Assembly: GCA_958451705.1 (NCBI GenBank)
Contig: CAUDRD010000037.1
Span: 1-10,514 of the forward strand
Reading direction: 5' to 3'
Origin: an uncultured Oscillospiraceae bacterium
Lineage (GTDB): Bacteria; Bacillota; Clostridia; Oscillospirales; Acutalibacteraceae
Length of the DNA: 10,514 bases
The position numbers and the translations under genes were made by a program. The first letter of the stretch is position 1; every line of letters begins with the position of its first letter. A model generated the notes under the pieces. The model did not search any database, was not told the origin of the DNA, and saw only the letters and a list, made by a program, of their open reading frames with translations. Below, in pieces: positions 1 to 5,344 of the stretch.

Positions 1-512
1 ATGTAAGCCATAACAGCTATCTTTTTAAAGGCACAGTGTATGACAATCTCATTATGGGAAAACCCGATGCAACACGGGAAGAGATGTGGACGGCTCTCGA
101 AAAAGCGAAGCTTTCGGAATTTCTTAAAGGGGAAAGGGGACTTGAAACAGCCGTTGCGGAAAAAGGTTCAAACTTCTCAGGTGGACAGTGTCAGCGTCTT
201 GCCCTTGCGAGGGCGCTGCTTCACGACAGCCCCGTTTATATATTCGATGAAGCTACTTCCAATATCGACGTTGAAAGCGAAAATGACATAATGGAGCAGA
301 TACAAAACATTGCCGAGGAAAAGACGGTAATTTTAATTTCCCACCGTCTTGCAAATACAGTAAAGGCAGACAGAATTTATGTTTTAAGGGACGGAGAAGT
401 TGCTGAGAGCGGCAGCCATGATGAATTGATAGAAAGCCACGGCGTATACGAAAAAATGTGGAACGCTCAGCAAAGCCTCGAAAACTACGGAAAGGAAGTG
501 GATGCAAAATGA
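1..512 (+). CDS. ABC transporter, C-terminal part of the nucleotide-binding domain (5' truncated)
   Basis: The frame is open from base 3 (VSHNSYLFKGTVYDN...), so this is the end of a gene that begins before the window; the GTG at 36 is internal. About 169 residues are visible. They show the Q-loop region with His where Gln is usual (VSHNS), a signature motif FSGGQ (visible residues 58-62), Walker B YIFDEATSNID (Asp82, Glu83) and the switch histidine in ISHRL (His114). Such domains hydrolyse ATP to power export and in this class are usually fused to a six-helix membrane domain, which would lie upstream. The stop codon overlaps the next ABC gene start (ATGA), so the two probably form a heterodimeric exporter of CydDC-like architecture. 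The substrate cannot be read from the sequence; 'CydD/CydC-like' is a fold-level resemblance only. Confidence 0.9.
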   Translation, partial: VSHNSYLFKGTVYDNLIMGKPDATREEMWTALEKAKLSEFLKGERGLETAVAEKGSNFSGGQCQRLALARALLHDSPVYIFDEATSNIDVESENDIMEQIQNIAEEKTVILISHRLANTVKADRIYVLRDGEVAESGSHDELIESHGVYEKMWNAQQSLENYGKEVDAK

Positions 513-2167
513 AAAAGCGCAGTAATCTTTCTGTAATGATGCGCCTTTCAGGCCTTGTAAAACCTCTTTCAGGCTATATGTCTGCGGCAATTATAATGGG
601 TCTTATAGGTCATCTGTGTGCGGCGTTTATAACTGTTTTCGGCGGCTTTGCCGTCCTCGATGTGCTTGGCTTTTCGGTTCCTGTATCGAAAACAGCGGCT
701 TTTATTTCGGTGTGTGTTTTCGCCCTCATAAGGGGCGTACTGCGTTACGGGGAACAGGCATGCAACCATTTTATAGCCTTTAAGCTCCTTGCCCTTATCC
801 GTGATAAGGTTTTCAGAGCTTTAAGAAAACTTTCTCCCGCAAAGCTCGAAACCAGGGACAAAGGCGACCTTATCTCCCTTATAACCTCGGATATTGAGCT
901 CCTTGAGGTTTTCTATGCCCATACTATTTCACCTTCTGCAATCGCCCTTTTGTTTTCCCTTATTCTGTGCGGATTTATAGGGAGCTATCACTGGAGTTTG
1001 GGACTTCTTTCCGCCCTTGCCTATATTACGGTGGGCATTGTTATACCCGTTGTCTCTTCAAAACTTGGAGGAAACACAGGCATGGATTTCCGCAATAAAT
1101 CGGGAGAGCTCAGCGCATTTGTCCTCGACAGCATGAGGGGAATTTCCGAAACCATTCAGTATTCCCGAGGAGAAAAGAGACTCAAGGAAATGAACAGGCG
1201 CAGCGATGATTTATCATCGGACGAAAAAAGGATGAAAACATCCGCAAGCAAAAATACCGCCTTTACAAATACCGTAATTTTGCTTTTTGATCTCGGTATG
1301 CTCTCACTTTCATCCTATTTATACCTGAAAGGTATTATCGGCTTTGAGGCGGTGGTGATTCCGACAATAGCCCTTATGAGTTCTTTCGGTCCGGTAATCG
1401 CCCTTGCCGCTTTGGGCAGCACCCTTCAGCATACCTTTGCCGCAGGAAACAGAGTCCTCGATATTCTCGACGATATTCCCGTTACAAAGGAAATCGAGGG
1501 AAAAGAGAATATCGGGTTTAAAGGCGCAAAGGCAGAAAACGTCACTTTCTCCTACGGGGAGGAAACAATACTAAAAGATGTTTCGGCAGATGTGCCGGAA
1601 CATTCGGTAGTGGGCATAGTGGGAAAAAGCGGAAGCGGAAAGTCCACTCTTTTAAAGCTTTTAATGCGCTTTTGGGACGTACAAAGGGGAAGTGTAAAAA
1701 TTTCCGATACCGATGTTTCCGAGATAAACACGGAAAATTTAAGGGATATGGAGAGCTTTGTCACTCAGGAGACAGAGCTTTTCCATGACAGTATCGCCAA
1801 CAATCTGCGAATTGCAAAGCTTGATGCCACAGATGAGGAAATAGAAACCGCCTGTAAAAAAGCGTCGGTACATGATTTTATAATGAGCCTGCCTAAAGGC
1901 TACGAAACTCCCGTGGGAGAGCTGGGCGACACTCTCTCGGGAGGGGAGAAGCAAAGGTTGGGTCTTGCCAGAGCGTTTTTACATAATGCGCCTTTCATTC
2001 TCCTTGACGAGCCTACAAGCAACCTTGACAGCCTTAACGAAGCTGCGATTTTAAAGGCTTTAGGGGAGGAGCGGGAAGGCAAAACCGTGATACTTGTATC
2101 CCATAGAGAGTCTACAATGCGAATTGCCGATAAAGTTTACAGTGTTGAACACGGGAGAATGAGCTGA
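509..2167 (+). CDS. ABC transporter permease/ATP-binding protein, CydC-like exporter half
   Basis: A complete 552-residue half-transporter. The N-terminal ~300 residues are a hydrophobic multi-helix exporter domain. The C-terminal ATPase has Walker A GKSGSGKS (372-379), a Q-loop Gln in VTQETELF, signature LSGGE (476-480), Walker B FILLDEPTSNLD (Asp500, Glu501) and the switch His532 in VSHRES. I chose ATG 509 rather than the upstream ATG 458 because 509 has AAGGAAG (492-498) ten bases ahead and overlaps the previous stop by ATGA; starting at 458 would give a long overlap with the preceding gene. It likely pairs with the preceding ABC protein in the cytoplasmic membrane. All catalytic ATPase motifs are intact. 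In E. coli, CydDC exports cysteine/glutathione and is tied to haem and cytochrome bd assembly; whether this pair does so is unproven. Confidence 0.9.
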   Translation: MKKRSNLSVMMRLSGLVKPLSGYMSAAIIMGLIGHLCAAFITVFGGFAVLDVLGFSVPVSKTAAFISVCVFALIRGVLRYGEQACNHFIAFKLLALIRDKVFRALRKLSPAKLETRDKGDLISLITSDIELLEVFYAHTISPSAIALLFSLILCGFIGSYHWSLGLLSALAYITVGIVIPVVSSKLGGNTGMDFRNKSGELSAFVLDSMRGISETIQYSRGEKRLKEMNRRSDDLSSDEKRMKTSASKNTAFTNTVILLFDLGMLSLSSYLYLKGIIGFEAVVIPTIALMSSFGPVIALAALGSTLQHTFAAGNRVLDILDDIPVTKEIEGKENIGFKGAKAENVTFSYGEETILKDVSADVPEHSVVGIVGKSGSGKSTLLKLLMRFWDVQRGSVKISDTDVSEINTENLRDMESFVTQETELFHDSIANNLRIAKLDATDEEIETACKKASVHDFIMSLPKGYETPVGELGDTLSGGEKQRLGLARAFLHNAPFILLDEPTSNLDSLNEAAILKALGEEREGKTVILVSHRESTMRIADKVYSVEHGRMS

Positions 2168-2520
2168 TGAAAAAGGCCGATATAAGCACGAAACGTGAGA
2201 GGGAAAAGGAAATGGTCTCCCTGATGATAGCCCTTTACTGCCGCAAAAACCACGGCAGCAAAGAGGGGCTTTGTCCGCAGTGTGCGGAGCTTAACCAATA
2301 TGCACGAATGAGAAGCGATAAGTGTCCGTTTATGGAGACAAAAACTTTCTGTTCAAACTGTAAGGTCCATTGTTATAAACCGGATATGCGCGAAAAAATA
2401 CGTCAGGTGATGCGCTTTTCAGGCCCGAGAATGATTTTTTACCATCCCGTTTCAGCGTTAGAGCATGTAATCGAAACAAAAAAAGAAAAAAGAAGATTGG
2501 AGCGTAACAATGAAAATTAA
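2167..2520 (+). CDS. YgbA-like 'nitrous oxide-stimulated promoter' family protein
   Basis: A 117-residue soluble, basic, Cys-rich protein. It carries the family pattern REREKEMVSLMIALYCRKNH near the N terminus, then LCPQCAEL, DKCPFMETKTFCSNCKVHCYKPDMREKIRQVMR and MIFYHPVSALEH. Seven cysteines (25, 36, 39, 53, 62, 65, 69) in CxxC-like spacings suggest a metal or Fe-S site. In enterobacteria, ygbA belongs to the NO-responsive NsrR regulon and is linked to recovery from nitrosative stress; its biochemical role is unclear to me. The start overlaps the upstream ABC stop (TGATG) with GGGAGA (2153-2158) as ribosome binding site, and the end overlaps the next gene by 11 bases, so it is translationally coupled on both sides. 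The family call is confident; function is inferred from relatives. Confidence 0.85.
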   Translation: MKKADISTKREREKEMVSLMIALYCRKNHGSKEGLCPQCAELNQYARMRSDKCPFMETKTFCSNCKVHCYKPDMREKIRQVMRFSGPRMIFYHPVSALEHVIETKKEKRRLERNNEN

Positions 2521-3148
2521 AAAGGCTTTGTATGTTGTTTTAGGATGTATAGGCGTCGGTTTGGGCGCATTGGGAGCAGCATTGCCGCTGTTACCCGCTT
2601 TTCCCTTTCTGCTTCTTGCGGCAGTGTGTTTTGCCAAAAGCTCTCAGCGGCTCAACGATTGGTTTATAAACACAAAGCTTTACAAAAACAATCTTGAAAC
2701 TTATGTAAAAGGGCAGGGCATGACCTGGAAGACAAAAATCCGCATAATGATAATGGTAACTTTACTTATGAGCATCGGCTTTATAATGCTGAGCCGTGTG
2801 CCTGTAGGCAGAATAATCCTTGCCTGTGTATGGCTGTTCCACATTTTTTACTTTACTTTTGGAGTCAAGACAATCAAAGCTGCGGCGGCATTAAATGATT
2901 CAGCTGATAAGCCCGATTCCTGCGCCTACTGCTGCAAAATAAAGGTAAAGGGAATGAAATGCGAAAACTGTGCCGAGAAACTGCAATGCGCTTTGTGCCA
3001 GGAGGGAAAATATAAAGCTCATGTTGATTTAAAAACAGGAACTGCTACGATTTACGGTGATATACTTCCGGAAAAATCTTTTATTGTGGATATTGTAAAA
3101 AGAGCGGGATTCAAAGCCGACGAAATCTGCGAGCCGATAAAACTTTAA
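2510..3148 (+). CDS. DUF454 (YbaN-like) membrane protein fused to a Cys-rich HMA metal-binding domain
   Basis: A 212-residue protein with two parts. Residues 1-123 match DUF454/YbaN: a Gly-rich hydrophobic hairpin (about 5-42, with LGALGAALPLLPAFPFLLLA), the motif FAKSSQRLNDWF, then two more membrane segments (about 77-95 and 99-119). Residues ~138-212 resemble a heavy-metal-associated domain, with GMKCENC (148-154) as the metal loop and a beta-alpha-beta ending DIVKRAGFKA. Seven cysteines lie between 138 and 163 (138, 141, 142, 151, 154, 160, 163). ATG 2510 has GGAG (2499-2502) seven bases ahead and overlaps the preceding gene. DUF454 has no settled function; relatives often sit near haem or iron genes. 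The HMA tail suggests soft-metal binding or delivery at the membrane. No terminator follows, so transcription may run on into tspO. Confidence 0.8.
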   Translation: MKIKKALYVVLGCIGVGLGALGAALPLLPAFPFLLLAAVCFAKSSQRLNDWFINTKLYKNNLETYVKGQGMTWKTKIRIMIMVTLLMSIGFIMLSRVPVGRIILACVWLFHIFYFTFGVKTIKAAAALNDSADKPDSCAYCCKIKVKGMKCENCAEKLQCALCQEGKYKAHVDLKTGTATIYGDILPEKSFIVDIVKRAGFKADEICEPIKL

Positions 3149-3149
3149 T

Positions 3150-3179
3150 TTGTCTGAAAAAATTTGCCTTATATATAAA
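3150..3179 (+). promoter_or_regulatory. Possible promoter for tspO
   Basis: TTGTCT (3150-3155) could be a -35. TATATA (3172-3177, spacer 16) or TATAAA (3174-3179, spacer 18) could be the -10. The region is AT-rich, so chance matches are likely. If real, the transcript would start near 3185 and include the whole inverted-repeat leader. Confidence 0.35.
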
Positions 3180-3188
3180 ATTTTATAT
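3173..3188. repeat. 16-bp AT palindrome over the putative tspO -10
   Basis: ATATAAAATTTTATAT is a perfect 16-bp palindrome. It overlaps the candidate -10 region of tspO and could be an operator. As RNA it would be a weak hairpin with almost no loop. A/T-only palindromes also occur by chance, so a role is speculative. Confidence 0.35.
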
Positions 3189-3203
3189 CCGTGAATGAAA
3201 CCC

Positions 3204-3255
3204 TAATCACCTTCATAAAATCATTGTGAAGGCAATTAATTTGTGAAGGTGATTA
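3204..3255 (+). promoter_or_regulatory. tspO leader with mutually exclusive hairpins covering the ribosome binding site
   Basis: Arm A, TAATCACCTTCA (3204-3215), is the perfect reverse complement of arm C, TGAAGGTGATTA (3244-3255), which contains the tspO Shine-Dalgarno AAGGTG and ends one base before the ATG at 3257. Between them, arm B, TGAAGGCAATTA (3227-3238), matches C at 10 of 12 positions and can pair with A through CCTTCA/TGAAGG plus TAAT/ATTA with an 11-base loop. B and C form a tandem repeat with a 17-base period. A:C pairing would bury the ribosome binding site and A:B pairing would free it. The alternative reading is a DNA operator with three half-sites. The repeats are seen directly; the switch is inference. 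Confidence 0.55.
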
Positions 3256-3256
3256 T

Positions 3257-3727
3257 ATGAATAAAAAGACAAAGCAGTTTTTAATCTGTCTTGCCGTACC
3301 TCTTTTAGTAGGCGGATTATCGGCGCTTATAACCCGCACAGGCATGGATACCTTTGAAACTATCAACAAACCGCCATTATCTCCGCCGGGCTGGCTTTTC
3401 CCCGTAGTTTGGACTGTTCTGTTTATCCTTATGGGCATTGCCTCCTATCTTGTTCTGACCTCGGGAAAGCCCCGGCAGGAGATTAACAGAGCGCTTACGG
3501 TTTACGGCGTGCAGCTTATCTTTAATTTCTTCTGGTCAATTTTCTTCTTTAACTTTTCCCTATATCTTTTTTCTTTTATCTGGCTTGTGCTTTTGTGGCT
3601 GCTTATTTTTACAACAGCCGTACTCTTTTACCGTATTTCAAAGCCTGCGGGATATTTAATGGTTCCCTATATTTTATGGGTAGCCTTTGCCGGATACCTT
3701 AATTTTCAGATTTATCTCTTAAACTAA
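3257..3727 (+). CDS. tspO: TspO/MBR family tryptophan-rich sensory protein
   Basis: A 156-residue integral membrane protein with about five hydrophobic segments, the normal TspO length. Family motifs are visible: NKPPLSPPGWLFPVVWTVLFILMGIASYLV in the first loop and second helix, then YGVQLIFNFFWSIFFF, and a last segment with LWVAFAGYLNFQIY. TspO proteins bind porphyrins such as haem and protoporphyrin IX and are implicated in tetrapyrrole trafficking or breakdown and stress signalling; the exact activity in Firmicutes is unsettled. ATG 3257 has AAGGTG five bases ahead, placed inside an inverted repeat, so translation may be regulated. It lies downstream of the DUF454-HMA gene with a 108-base gap, and a terminator follows directly. 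Confidence 0.93.
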   Translation: MNKKTKQFLICLAVPLLVGGLSALITRTGMDTFETINKPPLSPPGWLFPVVWTVLFILMGIASYLVLTSGKPRQEINRALTVYGVQLIFNFFWSIFFFNFSLYLFSFIWLVLLWLLIFTTAVLFYRISKPAGYLMVPYILWVAFAGYLNFQIYLLN

Positions 3728-3739
3728 AAAGATAAAATA

Positions 3740-3780
3740 AAAGCACCGCCGCTGCCTTTAAGCAGTAAAAGCGGTGCTTT
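3740..3780. terminator. Bidirectional intrinsic terminator between tspO and the convergent unknown gene
   Basis: The stem AAAGCACCGC (3740-3749) pairs with GCGGTGCTTT (3771-3780), and an inner CTGC/GCAG hairpin sits in the loop. Downstream on the + strand is CGTCTTTTGATTTT. On the - strand the stem is followed by a T-rich run (the complement of the A-rich stretch at 3725-3739). It sits between convergent genes and can serve both. Confidence 0.85.
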
Positions 3781-3792
3781 CGTCTTTTGATT

Positions 3793-4227
3793 TTAAAGGA
3801 AGCTGCGGATATCTACGGCAAGTCTTTCTTCAAGGTTAATAAGCCTCTTTGTAATATCCTTTGAAACCTCGTCTGCCGCCTTGTATTGGTTAAGGTACTG
3901 GTTCAGGGATTTTACTCCCATGTTGCACCCGTCGGTCATAAGGTCGGCGATTGTTTTATCGGAGCTGTCCATACCCATTTTCATGTTTGTCTTAATCCAA
4001 GACATTCCCTTGGCAATGGAGTTAGGCTCTTTTCCGTCGTCATGGTACTTGTTAAGCAGACCGTTAATTTCCGTTTTAAGCTCCTCATGTTCGCTTTTGC
4101 ACTCTGTAAGATATTTCTTTAAGGAGCTGCTTGAAACCTTATTGAGAACTTCGTCAATGGAGGAGACGCCCATTTTAACTCCTGCGTCGCATTCACGAAG
4201 GAGTTTTATTGTATCCTGTTCAATCAT
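3793..4227 (-). CDS. Small all-helical protein of unknown function (ferritin-like/DUF2383-type appearance)
   Basis: A 144-residue soluble protein starting MIEQDTIKLLRECDAGVKMG. I chose ATG 4227 because AGGGAG lies eight bases ahead; the in-frame GTG at 4236 falls inside that ribosome binding site. The sequence is Met-, Lys- and Glu-rich with no signal peptide and is predicted mostly helical. An internal resemblance is visible: CDAGVKMGVSSIDEVL (13-28) against CNMGVKSLNQYLNQY (101-115), each preceding a helix. The EHEEL stretch (46-50) is reminiscent of ferritin-like four-helix bundles such as DUF2383, but I cannot confirm metal ligands. Cysteines are at 13, 43 and 101. It has its own promoter and shares a terminator with tspO, so it appears monocistronic. 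The coding call is strong; function is unknown. Confidence 0.8.
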   Translation of the reverse strand: MIEQDTIKLLRECDAGVKMGVSSIDEVLNKVSSSSLKKYLTECKSEHEELKTEINGLLNKYHDDGKEPNSIAKGMSWIKTNMKMGMDSSDKTIADLMTDGCNMGVKSLNQYLNQYKAADEVSKDITKRLINLEERLAVDIRSFL

Positions 4228-4272
4228 GTTAAACACTCCCTTATTTAAGATAAGGTTAGTTTAAGCGATTTT

Positions 4273-4301
4273 TTTATATTTATTCTCTGTTTTAATGTAA
4301 A
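4273..4301 (-). promoter_or_regulatory. Promoter of the unknown helical protein gene
   Basis: Read on the - strand, TTTACA (4301-4296) is followed after 17 bases by TATAAA (4278-4273). This close sigma-A match lies about 45 bases upstream of the ATG at 4227. Confidence 0.7.
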
Positions 4302-4310
4302 GGCAGAAAA

Positions 4311-4346
4311 ACAAAAACCCTCTGCGGAATATTTTACCGCAGAGAG
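4311..4346 (-). terminator. Intrinsic terminator of the uxuB transcript
   Basis: On the - strand CTCTGCGG (4344-4337) and CCGCAGAG (4327-4320) form an eight-pair stem with a nine-base loop. It is followed by GGTTTTTGTTTTT, about 30 bases after the uxuB stop codon. Confidence 0.85.
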
Positions 4347-4373
4347 CTTTATAACTTATTGAGTTAATATGTT

Positions 4374-5192
4374 TTAAACTCCGGAATAAGCGGAGAATCC
4401 ACCGTCGATGGGGATAACAATACCAGTTATAAATGATGAAGCGTCATCGTCTATAAGCCAGTCGATTGTTCCGAGAAGCTCTTCGGGCTTACCGAAACGT
4501 CCCATAGGAGTCTGGCTGAGGATTTTTCCTGTACGGGCAGTGGGAGTTCCGTCGTCATTAAACAGAAGCTTCTGGTTCTGAGCTGTTACGAAAAATCCGG
4601 GAGCAATTGCGTTAACTCTGATTCCTGTGCCTGCAAAGTGAACTGCAAGCCACTGGGTAAAGTTAGAAACGGCAGCTTTAGCGCCGCTGTATGCGGGGAT
4701 TTTTGTAAGGGGACGGAATGCGTTCATTGATGAAATATTAATAACGTTTCCGCCGTTGTCGATCATATCCTTCATGAATACCTGACTGGGAAGGAATGTT
4801 CCAAGGAAGTTAAGGTTAAATACGAAATTGATTCCGTCCTTGTCAAGGTCGAAGAAACCGTTTTCGGAATCTTTTGTGAAAAACTCGTCTGCTGTTGTAC
4901 ATTTCGGATGGTTTCCGCCGGCGCCGTTAATAAGGATATTAACTGTACCGAGCTTTGCATTAATCTGCTTTTTTGCCTCCTCCAAGCTGTTCTTATCCAG
5001 TACATCACAGGCAAAGTAATCTGTTGTGCAGCCCTTAGCGTTAAGCTCTTCGCTCAATGCCTTAACTGCGCTTTCATTTTTGTCGAGAAGGGCTACTTTA
5101 AAGCCTTTCCCTGCAAGAGATCTTGCGATGGTGCCGCATAATACGCCGCCGGCACCTGTTACGGCTACGACTTTATTATTGTTATTTTTCAT
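4374..5192 (-). CDS. uxuB: SDR-type D-fructuronate reductase / D-mannonate oxidoreductase
   Basis: A 272-residue Rossmann-fold short-chain dehydrogenase. Visible features are the nucleotide loop TGAGGVLCG (12-20), Asp37 at the end of the second strand (favouring NAD(H)), NGAGG (89-93), and the catalytic set Ser155, Tyr168 and Lys172 in INISSMNAF...YSGAK. The extended segment GGNHPKCTTADEFFTKDSE after the NGAGG motif is typical of the Firmicute SDR enzymes called UxuB (B. subtilis YjmF type), which are unrelated to E. coli UxuB. It would interconvert D-fructuronate and D-mannonate in the cytoplasm, the step between UxaC and UxuA encoded on the other strand nearby. The start has no recognisable Shine-Dalgarno sequence, and the predicted promoter lies so close that the mRNA may be leaderless. 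Mannitol/gluconate-type SDRs are the alternative; context favours UxuB. Confidence 0.85.
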   Translation of the reverse strand: MKNNNNKVVAVTGAGGVLCGTIARSLAGKGFKVALLDKNESAVKALSEELNAKGCTTDYFACDVLDKNSLEEAKKQINAKLGTVNILINGAGGNHPKCTTADEFFTKDSENGFFDLDKDGINFVFNLNFLGTFLPSQVFMKDMIDNGGNVINISSMNAFRPLTKIPAYSGAKAAVSNFTQWLAVHFAGTGIRVNAIAPGFFVTAQNQKLLFNDDGTPTARTGKILSQTPMGRFGKPEELLGTIDWLIDDDASSFITGIVIPIDGGFSAYSGV

Positions 5193-5201
5193 AGTAAATT
5201 T

Positions 5202-5229
5202 ATTTTATCACTTATTCATTGAAAGTCAA
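5202..5229 (-). promoter_or_regulatory. Promoter of uxuB (possible leaderless transcript)
   Basis: On the - strand TTGACT (5229-5224) and TAAAAT (5207-5202) are spaced by 16 bases. A start about seven bases beyond the -10 falls near 5195, only about three bases before the ATG at 5192. Confidence 0.6.
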
Positions 5230-5235
5230 CAGCGC

Positions 5236-5261
5236 AAAGTTTAAAAAATTAACGAAACTTT
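5236..5261. repeat. Inverted repeat between the divergent uxuB and regulator promoters
   Basis: AAAGTTT (5236-5242) and AAACTTT (5255-5261) are perfect inverted arms separated by 12 bases. They sit upstream of both divergent -35 boxes. This could be a regulator site, but the arms are short and AT-rich and do not resemble the CTTGTATACAAG palindrome at 6013. Confidence 0.3.
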
Positions 5262-5266
5262 ATGCC

Positions 5267-5295
5267 TTGACGAAAAAAATTTTTGGTAGTAGTAT
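5267..5295 (+). promoter_or_regulatory. Promoter of the GntR regulator gene
   Basis: TTGACG (5267-5272) is followed after 17 bases by TAGTAT (5290-5295). The start would be near 5302, about 43 bases before the ATG at 5345. A small TCCG-ttgg-CGGA hairpin lies at the expected transcript start. Confidence 0.5.
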
Positions 5296-5344
5296 ATCCG
5301 TTGGCGGATTAAATAAAAAAAATTAAAAAGTGCAGGATTTTTGG

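Noticed and set aside
458..508. Upstream ATG extending the second ABC gene by 17 residues
   Set aside because: It would overlap the first ABC gene by 55 bases, the added residues are not hydrophobic or conserved-looking, and ATG 509 has a good ribosome binding site plus the common ATGA overlap.
4228..4236. GTG start for the small helical protein
   Set aside because: The GTG is within the ribosome binding region of the ATG at 4227.
3881..4264. 127-codon + strand frame opposite the small helical protein
   Set aside because: The - strand gene has promoter, ribosome binding site and terminator; the + strand frame has none.
5219..5232. Possible catabolite-response (cre) site, TGAAAGTCAACAGC
   Set aside because: The central CG required by the cre consensus is absent and the right end does not fit.
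5330..5344. GTG start for the GntR regulator
   Set aside because: No Shine-Dalgarno precedes it, while ATG 5345 has AGGA seven bases ahead and begins where GntR proteins normally start.
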